Assembly (NCBI GenBank): GCA_964550025.1
Contig: CAZJYI010000058.1
Location: 1-62,122, forward strand
Length of the DNA: 62,122 bases
Source of the DNA: CAZJYI01 sp964550025
Lineage (GTDB): Bacteria; Verrucomicrobiota; Kiritimatiellia; UBA8416; CAYOBW01
Direction: 5' to 3'
This document shows, piece after piece, positions 20,101 to 28,648 of the stretch. Position numbers and translations under genes: made by a program. How positions within the stretch are numbered: position 1 is the stretch's first letter; each line of letters starts with the position of its first letter. The notes under the pieces were generated by a model that saw only the letters and a list, made by a program, of their open reading frames with translations, was not told where the DNA came from and searched no databases.

Positions 20101-23100
20101 TCCTGCCGGCGGCGCGGGCACCGTCCAGTACTACGTGTCGGTGACCTATGCCGGCGACATCAGCGGGACGTCGACCTGGCCCTTCGGTGGTTCGGGTGAC
20201 CCGGCCGAGCTCGTCCGGCGCGAGGCGGATCCGCGTCAGTCCGGTCCGTCTGCGCGCGGTACGGGGCTCACGATCACGGAGGTCATGTACCATCCGCCCT
20301 CACCCTACGGCCGGGAAATGGAATACGTGGAGATTGGAAACTCGGAAACCGTGCCGAGGGATCTGAGTCGTTACCGGCTGTCGGGAGAGATCGATTTCAC
20401 TTTCGCTGACGGAACCGTGCTCGGCGGGCGTGAGCGGATTGTCGTGGCCAAAGACCCGGCGTTCATGAGGTCGTTCTACGGCATCGGCAACGTGGTGGGG
20501 CCGTTCTCCGGTCGCCTCTCCGACGGGGGTGGCGTGGTGCGGCTCCGCAACCAGATGGATGCGGTCCTGGGCGAGGTCGAATATGACGACCGCTACCCCT
20601 GGCCGGCGGCCGCCGACGGTGCGGGGCATTCGCTTGTCATGATGTGTCCCGACTACGGCGAGGGGAATGTGAAGGCGTGGCGCGTCAGTGCGTTCATGCA
20701 TGGAAGTCCCGGCGTATCGGATCCTCGCGTTGCGGACGGCATGGAAGGTCTCGTGATCAACGAGGTCCTGGCGCATACGGATGAGCCGGAAAGCGATTAC
20801 GTGGAGTTGCTCAATACGGGCGAAAGCCCGATCGACCTGACCGGCTGCCGTCTCGTGGACCAGACGGGGACCAACGAGTACGTCATCACGAACGGCGTGT
20901 TGGCCGCGGGTGCGCACGTTGCTTACGCGGCGCCCGACACGGGCTTCTACCTCGATATGCGCGGCGACGCCGTCTACCTGGTCAGCCCCGGCGCCGACCG
21001 GTTGGTGGATGCGGTGCGGTTTGGCGCGCAGGAGAACGGCAAGCCGTGGGGGCGTTCCCCGGACGGAGGCGGCGAGTGGCGGGTTCTGGCGTCGGCCACG
21101 CAGGGCGGGGCAAACGGTCTGCCCGCGAGCAACCCGGTCGTCATCAACGAGATCATGTACCACCCCTTGGGGAACAGCAACGACTACGAGTATGTCGAGC
21201 TGCACAACCGCGGCGGCACGGCCGTCAACGTCGGTTTCTGGCAGTTCACGGATGGCATCTCCTTTACCTTTCCCAGCAACACCTGGATTCCCGCCGGTGG
21301 GTACCTGGTAGTGGCGGAAGAGCCGGCGCTGCTCATCGCGGCTCACCCGGGCGTCTTGAACACGAACAACACGCTGGGCGGTTTTGGCGGTACGCTTTCC
21401 GATCGCGGAGAACGGTTGGTGTTGAGCAAGCCGGACGATCCCGCTCTCCCGCACCAGGACCTTGTGATTGTCGATGCCGTGACATACGCGGATGGTGAGC
21501 GGTGGGGTAAGTGGGCCGACGGCGGAGGCAGCAGCCTGGAGTTGATCGATCCTGCGAGCGACAACATGCGCGGCATGAACTGGACATCCAGCGATGAGAC
21601 GCGCAAGACCACCAACATGTGGACGCTGATCGAGCACACCGGTATCCTGGATCATGGCCGCAATGCCGCGGACGAGCTGCAGCTCTTCCTCGAAGGGCCG
21701 GGCGAGTGCCTGATTGACGACGCCGAGGTGTTCAGGGTGGGTGAGGGCAACCGCGTGCCGAACAGCACGTTCGATACGGGACTCAGCGGATGGATCATCC
21801 AGGGGACGCATGTTGACTCCACGCTCGAGACGACCGAGGGTTACGAAAGTTCGCAGTCGCTGCATCTGCGGGCGGCGCGTCGCGGCGACAACAGCGTCAA
21901 CCGCGCGGAGATCGATCTTTCGTCCGCGCTCTCGAACGGCGACACCGCCACGATTCGTGCGCGGGCGCGCTGGATGTGCGGTCATCCCGGTGTGCTCTTG
22001 CGCCTGCACGGCAACTGGCTGGAGGCCTACGGCCAACTGCGTGTTCCGCGCAACCTGGGCACGCCCGGCGCGCGCAACAGCGGCTACGCCGCGAACCGGG
22101 GACCGGCGATCTACGACGTGACGCACACGCCCGTCCTGCCGACGGCTGGCGAGACCGTGCTGGTGACGGCGAAGGCTCACGATCCCGACGGGTTGGCCTC
22201 GGTCTCCCTCAAATACCGCAACGACACGGATGCGCCCGCAACCGTTCTGACCGTGGCGATGAACGACAGCGGAACCGGCGGCGACGCGCGGGCGGGGGAC
22301 GGTGTCTACAGCGCTGAGATGCCCGGCCATGCGAACAACCGCACGGTGGCGTTCCACGTGGAGGCGACCGATGCGCACGGTACCCCCGCCGTCAACCGTT
22401 TCCCGGAGGACGCGCCCACGCGGGAGTGCCTCGTGATGTTCGGGCAGACGCCGTATGACGGGGCTTTCGTGACCTATCGCATCTGGATCACCGAAGCCAA
22501 CCGCAGTTGGTGGGCGACACGCCAGAAGTTTAGCGACTACCCGGTCGACGCCACGTTCGTCTACGGCGACTTCCGCCCGATCTACAACGGTGGCGCCCGA
22601 ACGCGTGGGAGTCCGTTCATCCGCGGTTCCGGCAACCCCGAGACCCTGAACACCAGCTACGTGCTCTACGTGCCGAAAGATGACCGCCTGCTGGGATCGA
22701 CGTCGTTCAACATGGACCGTCTCGAATCGGACGACACCTATCAGCGTGAACGCATGAGCAATTGGATCGCCGACCGCATCGATACGCCGTTCTTCTGGCA
22801 GCGATACGTGCACCTCTACCTTAACGAACACCATAAGGGCAGGATCTACACCGACTCGCAGCAGCCCAATGACGACTTCGCCGGCGCCTGGTGGCCGAAT
22901 GGGCAAGGGGGAGATCTCTTCAAGATAGACGACTGGTTCGAGTTCAACGACGCGAGCCAGGTCAGCCGCGAGTTCAACCAGAACGGGCAGCTCCTGCTCT
23001 ACACCACGACGGCCACCAACGGGGCGACGGTGAAGAAGAAGGCCCGCTACCGCTGGAGCTGGCGCAAGGAGAACATGTCCGGGTTGGACGATGACTACGG

Positions 23101-26100
23101 CAACTTCTACGATCTGGTCGATGCCGCCAATCTCAACCATACGAGCCCCGATTACGCTGCACTGATGCCTTCATTGGTCGACTACGAGGAGTGGATGCAC
23201 GTGTTTGCCGTCGAACACATCATCCGCAACTGGGACAGCTACGGGTACAACCGTGGCAAGAACATGTCGACCTACAAGCCGCGGGGCGATACGTGGAAGA
23301 TGATCATGTGGGATCTGGACCACGATCATCTCAACGGCAACGCCTACGACAACAACCTGTTCAGCGTCAACTGCCCTACCATGCGGAACAAGTTCTACGT
23401 GCATCCGCCTTTCCGCCGTGCCTACTGGCGGGCGCTTCAAGAGGCGGTCGACGGTCCCATGCGCGCCGACGTCTGCGGGCCGGTCATGGATGCGAACTAC
23501 GCTGCGTTTGTGGCGGACGGCGTGAACGTTGCGAGCCCCGATAACGCGCTGAAGAAGTGGATTGCCGATCGGCGGGCCTTCCTCCTCGGGCAGTTCAACT
23601 CCGTTGCGGCCGATTTCGATATTACCACGAACGGCGGCATCGACTTCTCAACCGATCAGCCGACCGTGACGATTGCCGGCACGGCGCCGGTGAGGGCCAA
23701 GACCATCCTCGTGAACAGCAACGTCTATGACGTCACCTTCACATCCGTAACCGCGTGGGAGGTGGAGGTGGCGCTGCTCCCGGGCGAGAATCGACTGGTG
23801 TTCGACGGGGTCGATCGTTGGGGAGACCTGGAGGGCACGGATACCATCACCGTGACGTACACGGGGGAAGCGCCGTTGCCGCTGGGACTCCTCGTGATCA
23901 ACGAGATCATGTACAACCCCACCAACTGGGGGGCGGAGTTTGTGGAGGTTTACAACCGGTCGGATGCGCATGCCTTCGACCTGGGCGGGTGGCGCATCAA
24001 CGGAGCCGATTTCACGTTTCCGGCCGGCACGCTGATTCGGCCGGAGCAGTACCTTGTGGCGGCCGAGAACCAGGCCGTCTATGCCGCCTCGTATGGCAAC
24101 CCGCAGGTGCTGGCGGGGACGTTTTCGGGGTCGCTCGACAACGGGGGCGAGCGGCTTGAGTTGCGCATGCCGAATGGCAGCAACGGGTGGATCGTAGTGG
24201 ACGAGGTCCGGTACGAGGATGAACCCGCCTGGCCGGCCGGAGCCGACGGCCTCGGATGGTCGCTGCAGCTCATGGACCCGGCGCGCGACAATGACCACGT
24301 GGCCAACTGGGCCACGGGCGGCGCGGTGCTCTGTACGCCCGGTGCGCAGAACTCGGTGAGGCACGACCTGCCCGACTTTCCCGAGTACCGTATCAACGAG
24401 CTCCAGCCCGTCAACGTCGATACACTCGCGGACAACGCGGGCGACTACGATCCCTGGGTGGAGTTGTTCAACGCCGGCACGAACGCCGTCTTGACCAACC
24501 TGAACAACTGCTACCTTACTGACGTGCGCACGAACCTCACCAAGTGGGCCTTCCCGGATGATGTGTCGCTGCTGAACGGCGAGTACCGGCTGGTGTGGTG
24601 CGATGGCGAGACGGGCGAGCAGGCGGGGACCAACCTTCACGCCGGCTTTTCCCTGAGCGCGACAGGCGGGTGTGTCGCACTGGTGTGGGAATATGCCGGC
24701 ATCCCGCTTGTGCTCGACTACATGAACTACGGGCCGGTTGCCCCCGGCCTTTCGCTGGGGCTCTATCCGGATGGCGACATCGATGCGCCGAAGATGGTCT
24801 TCCACACGCCGACGCCGGGGAGCAGCAACCGCAACACGTCCGTCGTGCCCGTGACCATCAATGAATGGATGGCGGACAACGAGAGCACGATTCGGGATCC
24901 CGCGGATTTCGCGTACGAAGACTGGATCGAGTTGCACAACGCCGGGGCTTCCCCCGTAGACCTCGTGGGGTTCACGCTTACGGACGACATGAGTGAGCCC
25001 GGCAAGTGGGCCATCCCGGCGGGCACGTCGATTGCGGCCGGCGGTTTCCTGTTCATCTGGACAGATGACGATGCGGAACAGACCAGCAGCAACTCCCTGC
25101 ACGCGGCGTTCAGGCTGAGTGCGGGCGGGGAGCAGGTCGCGCTCTACACGCCGGAGGGGGTGTTGGTGGACGCGGTCACGTTCGGGGCGCAGACGCCGGA
25201 TGTCAGCGAGGGACGTTTCCAGGATGGTGCCGCACACATCTACACCATGATGATCCCGTCGCCCGACGCGCCGAACATTCTTTCCGTGCTGGCTGTCGAA
25301 TCTGAGTACGGGACGTGCACGCCACCGCGCGGCACGAACATCCTCGACTACGGTACCAACGTCGTCTGCAGTGTCAGCGGCTCACCGTTCGAGCCGGCGG
25401 CCGGCGTGCGCATTGAGTGTATGGGGTGGCAGGGGAGTGGTGACGTGACCGCGAGCGGTTCCGGTACGAGTACGGTCGTTACGGTCACTCAGTTGAGCCG
25501 CATCACCTGGCAGTGGCAGACCCGCTACTGGCTGGACACGGGGGCGGTCGGGGGCGGCAGCGTGGACCGGTCCGACCAATGGCTGGCTGCCGGGACGAGC
25601 GTGACGATCACGGCGACGGCTGCCGCCCGCCACCACCTGGCGGGCTGGAGCGGTGACACGAATGGGTGCACGGTCAACGGTGATGAGTTGATCGTGCCGA
25701 TGACGCAGGCGCGCCGTCTGACGGCCATGTTCGAGGAGGATCGCTACGTGCTGGAGATTGCGTCGGCATACGGTGTTGCCGATTTGGACGTCGGGTTCTA
25801 CACGAACGGTTGGGGCGTGGTGCTGACCAATGCCGTCAGCAGTCCCGATACGGCCGGCATGACGCAGTACGTGTGCACGGGCTGGGCGCTGACCGGCAAC
25901 GGGCCGCTCAGCGGTACGGACACCAACATGGTCATGACGCACACCAACGACGCGGCGCTGACGTGGCTGTGGGATACGAATTACTGGCTGACGGTTGCGT
26001 CTTCCAACGGCGGCGTGGATCGGTCCGACCAATGGCTGGCTGCCGGGACGAGCGTGACGATCACGGCGACCGCCGACGCCCACTACCACTTCGCCGGCTG

Positions 26101-27031
26101 GCGTGGCGACACGAATGGGTGCACGGTCAACGGTGATGAGTTGATCGTGCCGATGACGCAGGCGCGCCGTCTGACGGCCATGTTCGAGGAGGATCGCTAC
26201 GTGCTGGAGATTGCGTCGGCATACGGTGTTGCCGATTTGGACGTCGGGTTCTACACGAACGGTTGGGGCGTGGTGCTGACCAATGCCGTCAGCAGTCCCG
26301 ACACGGCGGACACGACGCAGTACGTGTGCACGGGCTGGGCGCTGACCGGCAACGAGCCGCTCAGCGGTGCGGACACCAACATGGTCATGACGCACACCAA
26401 CGACGCGGTGCTGACGTGGCTGTGGAACACGAACTACTGGCTGGCGACCGCGGCTTCCAACGGTGACGTGGATGTTGCGGACGGTTGGTTCGAGGCAGGG
26501 TCCAACGTCGTTGCGACGGCCCTGCCGGATCTGTACTACTCGTTCGATGCCTGGTCGGGTGATACGGCCGGTTGTGTTGTGCAGAGCAACCGCATCACCG
26601 TGCCAATGAACGGGCCGCGCCGTATCTCGGCTGCCTTCACACCGGCGCTGGCGCCGCTGGGCACACCAGAGCTCTGGCTGGTGCAGCACGGTCTGACCGG
26701 CGATGTGTTTGCGGTTGAGGAGGTACTTGACACCGACGGCGACGGCTCATCGGCATGGCAGGAGTTCATTGCCGACACCGATCCGACGAATGCACGATCC
26801 GTGCTGAGAATCACCGATCTCGAACTCCCCGGTCCCGGTCCGCTACATCTCCGTTGGCAAGGCGGTGTTCAGGCGTGGCAGTACGTTGAGAGTCGCCGGA
26901 CTCTGGGCACGGGCGGGCCATGGAAGGTCTTGTTCACGAATGTCCCCCCAACCGACACCAACGGAGTCTTCGGCGTTGTCGGTCCCAACGTCTCGCCGCG
27001 CTTCTACCGGATTCGCGCGGTCAGACCGTAG
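14153..27031 (+). CDS. giant secreted mosaic protein with CotH kinase-like domain (4,292 residues)
   Basis: I place the start at 14153 because the signal peptide begins there (MFRFSCWLTARYSVLCGSLLLLFLAASAPGA); an ATG at 14075 is in frame. By nucleotide position the order is: a DUF1349/LamG-like domain (14240-14800); DUF2341 plus LamG (14810-15780); Fn3-like (15800-16095); PA14 (16110-16600); two Fn3-like (16640-17235); Calx-beta (17240-17580); DUF2341 plus LamG (17590-18590); Fn3-like and Calx-beta (18600-19250); a third LamG-like (19260-19900); three lamin-tail domains (20265-21600, motifs ITEVMYHP, INEVLAH, INEIMYHP); a carbohydrate-binding-like part; CotH-like (22440-23620, with KNMSTYKPRGDTWKMIMWDLD); three more lamin-tail domains (23880-25270); InlB-B/Bacterial-repeat units (25280-26640); and a C-terminus with DTDGDGSSAWQEFIADTDPTN. 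CotH domains elsewhere are protein kinases; here it would act outside the cell. No anchor or sorting signal is obvious. It probably binds glycans or cell surfaces. Confidence 0.92.
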   Translation: MFRFSCWLTARYSVLCGSLLLLFLAASAPGALPAGWSSSDLGNPDTTGSASATNLAITVSAGGGDIWGTSDEGHFAYRQVSGDFDVTCRMNGFDGGTEGWRKGGIMARATLAANAAHAYVLVAPNTSTRLQYRSTAGGSSASDPLGGGSPPIYFRLTRQGNTFHGYTSTDGVNWSQHGTRTIAMADPIYLGFAVTSHNDSQSTSVTFDKVTGFERTYDASEWGQRIAIAFPGHAGGGSLAGFPVLVKLGFHITGFSYSQFVSPDGDDLCFVDPDGTLLNHEIEKWDPAGTSCVWVQVPELDDTGSDFIHACWGNHLAFRPNSQADGSVWSNGFVAVYHLGESAGDTAPDSTANQFDGQLDAGMSDGDWVDAVVGNGLDFDGSADVVDIGKTASELGIGGGDPKHVSCWAYTRAFNGAGLFQCGQMANYEDWSLRTMGSDNAWRAQHWGADYDFTYPSKNRWAYFAHTYDGTAARTYVDGDGLAGSRTLSLNTSDDITFRLGRWRWAWLNAIMDELRVSTVVRDPAWIEAEWLNMISNEVFNSYGAVAGVDPVQPVVGNGSGATPGVGAATLNGDLQAGNFAEVKVYYGSADGGTDPGAWDGHRVVGFRSNGPFSANVDGLFYGQRYYYRCYATNAVGHDWADTTATFMTAKPTFANVGLIAKAFDNIQGDGYIIPISVLQGETPDGEYLFTGTISYGNYGEMAADYPALTDGNVLSLMWEGVFTAEAATYTFGTTSDDGSVLYLDLDGDGEFGAANEMIVDNRGLHGMRERTGEVTLDAGEYPIAIGFYENGGGEGIRVKWKKGSGLAFGALDFMDCGSGDFATDFRIPAFSVRNDGLSMLTTTSATCRAVVDATGAVFDVYVHWGETDGGTNAASWDGSAYAGTCTNVVGYTVGQTVDGLSPNTSYTFRFSLSNTLEQVWATSSTVFRTVGPPSVINGDATDITTSSATIHGELVQGGSADITVYWGLTDGGRDPGGWDEAGGMGTVLNGPFSSNVAVGASAIYYYRCYATNALGEDWADTSGVFTSALATVSIADAALVEGDSGTSNVVVDVTLSEAGASTVQVRYATADGTAVAGLDYVARSGIITFSPGQTQTQITFAVVGDEANETPSEDFRVVLSDPVRCTIDDGVAAVTILDDDITMDAWLYSTEITFGGYTGTETLANFPVFVSVGAAIGGFAYDQCASASGDDLRFLSGDGLRVLNHEIESWDTNGESVVWVQLPELSGTDTTIHMHWGHAAGVDALPSTTNGAVWANGYEAVWHFADDGGSLAIDATRNGYDGTRLGDVSDGASGAIGPAFNFGGSSGYVDLPDGFAAFPNGITVCAWAKETSFANWARIVDFGNGADVDNILLARRGTSDDIRWDFRDTVGGTELMDVDGNPLIRQGQWNYWAATCSSGPANGARMRFYLDGTERGTESGKSVPAAVTRTRNYIGESNWGSDAFFHGIMDEVSVSSVERSADWIHASWLSQVSNGVFCSYAPAERRVHVVNRRPTVVSASEAVLAGQVVSAGGGAAPAVYICWGTSDAGTVSTGAWDQVVEVGIVAEGAAFSNAVSGLASDSLYLYRCYATNAAGGGWSQTAEPFITGAVTLEATDATASESGSDAGTFTVTRPSSLTNVALEVHYAVDGLAVNGVDYQRLGGTVLVPAGAASATISVIPIDDIVGSESNETVDATLLPGGYLVGTPGSGSVAIEDDDVSPVEFPDLALWLDAGVGALNAGGSPAADGEAAAEWLDQTVHRHVATQAVVALRPLMRDGGLNAKSCLHFSGGDALEVPHDVLFDAGIGQTVFAVFLSTSDDILVSKGPDPGQSVGSWAVTPATYGVSGAAPDGLYPPRDREVRLVTGRYTGSRTEVFHNGEWRGERLVSGVAVNTNGLVVSSADEASVAEVILFNRALDDVERAQVEHYLLGKYFGPIVFSDPVAPATPTILDAVNVAINARALLAADIVSATLWYREGTSGPFSSIAMTNLTGNTYETVTSIPAGGAGTVQYYVSVTYAGDISGTSTWPFGGSGDPAELVRREADPRQSGPSARGTGLTITEVMYHPPSPYGREMEYVEIGNSETVPRDLSRYRLSGEIDFTFADGTVLGGRERIVVAKDPAFMRSFYGIGNVVGPFSGRLSDGGGVVRLRNQMDAVLGEVEYDDRYPWPAAADGAGHSLVMMCPDYGEGNVKAWRVSAFMHGSPGVSDPRVADGMEGLVINEVLAHTDEPESDYVELLNTGESPIDLTGCRLVDQTGTNEYVITNGVLAAGAHVAYAAPDTGFYLDMRGDAVYLVSPGADRLVDAVRFGAQENGKPWGRSPDGGGEWRVLASATQGGANGLPASNPVVINEIMYHPLGNSNDYEYVELHNRGGTAVNVGFWQFTDGISFTFPSNTWIPAGGYLVVAEEPALLIAAHPGVLNTNNTLGGFGGTLSDRGERLVLSKPDDPALPHQDLVIVDAVTYADGERWGKWADGGGSSLELIDPASDNMRGMNWTSSDETRKTTNMWTLIEHTGILDHGRNAADELQLFLEGPGECLIDDAEVFRVGEGNRVPNSTFDTGLSGWIIQGTHVDSTLETTEGYESSQSLHLRAARRGDNSVNRAEIDLSSALSNGDTATIRARARWMCGHPGVLLRLHGNWLEAYGQLRVPRNLGTPGARNSGYAANRGPAIYDVTHTPVLPTAGETVLVTAKAHDPDGLASVSLKYRNDTDAPATVLTVAMNDSGTGGDARAGDGVYSAEMPGHANNRTVAFHVEATDAHGTPAVNRFPEDAPTRECLVMFGQTPYDGAFVTYRIWITEANRSWWATRQKFSDYPVDATFVYGDFRPIYNGGARTRGSPFIRGSGNPETLNTSYVLYVPKDDRLLGSTSFNMDRLESDDTYQRERMSNWIADRIDTPFFWQRYVHLYLNEHHKGRIYTDSQQPNDDFAGAWWPNGQGGDLFKIDDWFEFNDASQVSREFNQNGQLLLYTTTATNGATVKKKARYRWSWRKENMSGLDDDYGNFYDLVDAANLNHTSPDYAALMPSLVDYEEWMHVFAVEHIIRNWDSYGYNRGKNMSTYKPRGDTWKMIMWDLDHDHLNGNAYDNNLFSVNCPTMRNKFYVHPPFRRAYWRALQEAVDGPMRADVCGPVMDANYAAFVADGVNVASPDNALKKWIADRRAFLLGQFNSVAADFDITTNGGIDFSTDQPTVTIAGTAPVRAKTILVNSNVYDVTFTSVTAWEVEVALLPGENRLVFDGVDRWGDLEGTDTITVTYTGEAPLPLGLLVINEIMYNPTNWGAEFVEVYNRSDAHAFDLGGWRINGADFTFPAGTLIRPEQYLVAAENQAVYAASYGNPQVLAGTFSGSLDNGGERLELRMPNGSNGWIVVDEVRYEDEPAWPAGADGLGWSLQLMDPARDNDHVANWATGGAVLCTPGAQNSVRHDLPDFPEYRINELQPVNVDTLADNAGDYDPWVELFNAGTNAVLTNLNNCYLTDVRTNLTKWAFPDDVSLLNGEYRLVWCDGETGEQAGTNLHAGFSLSATGGCVALVWEYAGIPLVLDYMNYGPVAPGLSLGLYPDGDIDAPKMVFHTPTPGSSNRNTSVVPVTINEWMADNESTIRDPADFAYEDWIELHNAGASPVDLVGFTLTDDMSEPGKWAIPAGTSIAAGGFLFIWTDDDAEQTSSNSLHAAFRLSAGGEQVALYTPEGVLVDAVTFGAQTPDVSEGRFQDGAAHIYTMMIPSPDAPNILSVLAVESEYGTCTPPRGTNILDYGTNVVCSVSGSPFEPAAGVRIECMGWQGSGDVTASGSGTSTVVTVTQLSRITWQWQTRYWLDTGAVGGGSVDRSDQWLAAGTSVTITATAAARHHLAGWSGDTNGCTVNGDELIVPMTQARRLTAMFEEDRYVLEIASAYGVADLDVGFYTNGWGVVLTNAVSSPDTAGMTQYVCTGWALTGNGPLSGTDTNMVMTHTNDAALTWLWDTNYWLTVASSNGGVDRSDQWLAAGTSVTITATADAHYHFAGWRGDTNGCTVNGDELIVPMTQARRLTAMFEEDRYVLEIASAYGVADLDVGFYTNGWGVVLTNAVSSPDTADTTQYVCTGWALTGNEPLSGADTNMVMTHTNDAVLTWLWNTNYWLATAASNGDVDVADGWFEAGSNVVATALPDLYYSFDAWSGDTAGCVVQSNRITVPMNGPRRISAAFTPALAPLGTPELWLVQHGLTGDVFAVEEVLDTDGDGSSAWQEFIADTDPTNARSVLRITDLELPGPGPLHLRWQGGVQAWQYVESRRTLGTGGPWKVLFTNVPPTDTNGVFGVVGPNVSPRFYRIRAVRP
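25568..26450 (+). repeat. near-identical tandem 453-base coding repeat in the giant protein
   Basis: The unit starting CGGTCCGACCAATGGCTGGC at 25568 recurs at 26021, exactly 453 bases (151 codons) later, and the two copies stay nearly identical at DNA level for about 430 bases (only scattered changes, such as GGC-ATG versus GAC-ACG). Each encodes a Bacterial-repeat (InlB-B-like) domain with AGW.GDTNGCTVNGDELIVPMTQARRLTAMFEED plus its linker. A third, diverged unit follows to about 26640. The low divergence points to recent duplication or gene conversion. Confidence 0.9.
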
Positions 27032-27056
27032 TGCGGAACCCGGAACCCGTCACCCG
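27031..27056. repeat. CGGAACC stutter at the stop codon of the giant gene
   Basis: Directly after the TAG (27029-27031) the sequence repeats CGGAACC twice and then CGTCACC, in the same style as the other stutter elements in this window. It separates the giant gene from an orphan C-terminal coding fragment. Confidence 0.5.
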
Positions 27057-27078
27057 AGGAGGGGAGGCGAGTCGAGGG

Positions 27079-27168
27079 AAACCCTATGAAGAGCTGGTGG
27101 GCTCGGTGCAGAAGAACAACTGGCGGATTCACGAACGGTTTCTCGGCAAGCGTGGCGGAAAGGAGTAG
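27079..27168 (+). pseudogene. orphan C-terminal fragment (30 codons)
   Basis: A short frame without its own ribosome site reads KPYEELVGSVQKNNWRIHER, then FLGKRGGKE and a stop. It looks like the natural hydrophilic C-terminus of a larger protein whose front part is gone. It lies between the giant gene's stutter repeat and the next gene, whose start and ribosome site begin after it. The parent family is not recognised. Confidence 0.45.
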
Positions 27169-27217
27169 GCACCGCGGATCACGTGCTGTGTTGCATTCAA
27201 GAAATGTGGAGATACCG

Positions 27218-28648
27218 ATGACTCGACGAGGTTTCAACAAAGCCGCGGTGGCGGCACTGCTGAGCCGGGGATTTGCGGGAACTGCCCGTGCCAATACTAC
27301 CGACTCGCCCGGTCAACTGGACTGCTACGGCGGATGGACCGGCAAGAGGTTCAAAGCGACGGGTTTCTTCCGTGTGGAGAAGGACGAGAGATGGTGGCTG
27401 GTAACGCCGGAGGGAAATGCGTTCTTGAGCTTCGGCATCAACCACCTGCACTCCGGATGGTGGAAGCAGAAGTACAACGCGAAGGCCTGGGCGAAGCGGT
27501 TGGGCGTCGACAACCTGAACGGCCCGGAATTCGGGCCGGCGCTGAGGAACTGGTTCCTCCAGGTGTGTCGTGAATACGGCTTCAATACGGCGGGCGTTCA
27601 TACGGATGTACACATCATCAACAAACCCCATCCGTCTTTGACCTACATGCAGCCGATCAGGTTTGTTGATATCCCCCATTGGAAGGGGACGATCCCGGAT
27701 GCCAATTTCCTGGACGTGTTCTCCGCAGAATTCGAGGCGCATTGCGACCGACTGGCGAAGGCCGTAGCCGGCCCGGCCAGGGAGGATCCGTATCTTCTCG
27801 GCTATTCCATGACCGACTGCCCGCTGTTCACGGAAGAGGATTGCCGCGAGCGGCCCGATGTCATTGGCGGCGCCCCGCGGGAGGCACGAATCGGCTGGCC
27901 GCGACGGCTGCGGAACCTGGGTGCGAAGGCTCCGGGGAAGGCGGCATACGTGGCATTGATGCAGGACCTCTATCGCGGGAAGATCGACGACTTCAATGCC
28001 ACCTACGGCACACGGTTCGACACGTTCGATGCCCTGGCTTCAGCCGAGAACTGGCGTCCGCACACCGACCTGTCGAATGGCTACGAGACGCGCGACAACG
28101 TTGAGTTTCTCAAGCGGGTCGTCGCGAAGTACTATCGGACGGCGCGGGATGCGATCCGTCGATACGACCCGAATCACCTGTTTGCCGGTGACAAGATCAA
28201 TGCCAACACCGATGCGATGGACACCGTTCTGTCGACCACCAGCACGTTCACCGACGTCGTGCTCTACCAGATGTATGGACACTTTGACCTGCAGGAGACC
28301 GGGTTGGATCGGTGGTCGAGAGTCGCCGGTAAGCCCTTTATCAATGGCGATGCCGCTTTCACCATGATTACCGAGACCATGCCGCGTCCCTATGGGCCTG
28401 TCGCCGATGACGTCCGGCAGCGAGCCGAATGGACGGAGGAGTTCTTCCGCAACGCGTTCGCACGGCCGGACTTCGTAGGCTGGCACTACTGCGGACTGAT
28501 CGACGCCCCGAACCTCGTTGAGGGGAAGAAGGAGCGTCAGCATTCGGGTCTCATGGATGGCTACGGCGAACCGCACCCAAGGCTCATGGAAGTACTGAAG
28601 TCCTGCGCAGAACAGATGTACGCCATCGGCACAAAGGAGACCTCATGA
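27218..28648 (+). CDS. Tat-exported GH-A clan hydrolase-like protein (agarase-like)
   Basis: The 476-residue protein starts at the ATG at 27218, with GGAG just upstream and a Tat signal TRRGFNKAAVAALLSRGFAG. After it, TGFFRVEKDERWWLVTPEGNAFLSFGINH is the opening strand pattern of GH50/agarase-like and related GH-A TIM barrels. At the usual acid/base position, where such enzymes have an N-E pair, the protein reads LLGYSMTDCPLF (T199-D200-C201). At the usual nucleophile position (K-P-...-G-E) it reads KPFINGDAAF with Asp378. Catalysis, if present, would be non-standard. The stop overlaps the next sulfatase start by four bases (ATGA), so the two are translated together and probably act on the same sulfated glycan. 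Substrate unknown. Confidence 0.75.
   Translation: MTRRGFNKAAVAALLSRGFAGTARANTTDSPGQLDCYGGWTGKRFKATGFFRVEKDERWWLVTPEGNAFLSFGINHLHSGWWKQKYNAKAWAKRLGVDNLNGPEFGPALRNWFLQVCREYGFNTAGVHTDVHIINKPHPSLTYMQPIRFVDIPHWKGTIPDANFLDVFSAEFEAHCDRLAKAVAGPAREDPYLLGYSMTDCPLFTEEDCRERPDVIGGAPREARIGWPRRLRNLGAKAPGKAAYVALMQDLYRGKIDDFNATYGTRFDTFDALASAENWRPHTDLSNGYETRDNVEFLKRVVAKYYRTARDAIRRYDPNHLFAGDKINANTDAMDTVLSTTSTFTDVVLYQMYGHFDLQETGLDRWSRVAGKPFINGDAAFTMITETMPRPYGPVADDVRQRAEWTEEFFRNAFARPDFVGWHYCGLIDAPNLVEGKKERQHSGLMDGYGEPHPRLMEVLKSCAEQMYAIGTKETS

Noticed and set aside
20300..23140. 946-codon frame antisense to the giant gene
   Set aside because: It is a GC-rich shadow frame opposite well-supported lamin-tail and CotH coding sequence; no motifs or ribosome site.
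25382..26689. Antisense frame with apparent internal protein repeats
   Set aside because: The repeats are merely the reverse reading of the duplicated InlB-B-like coding units.
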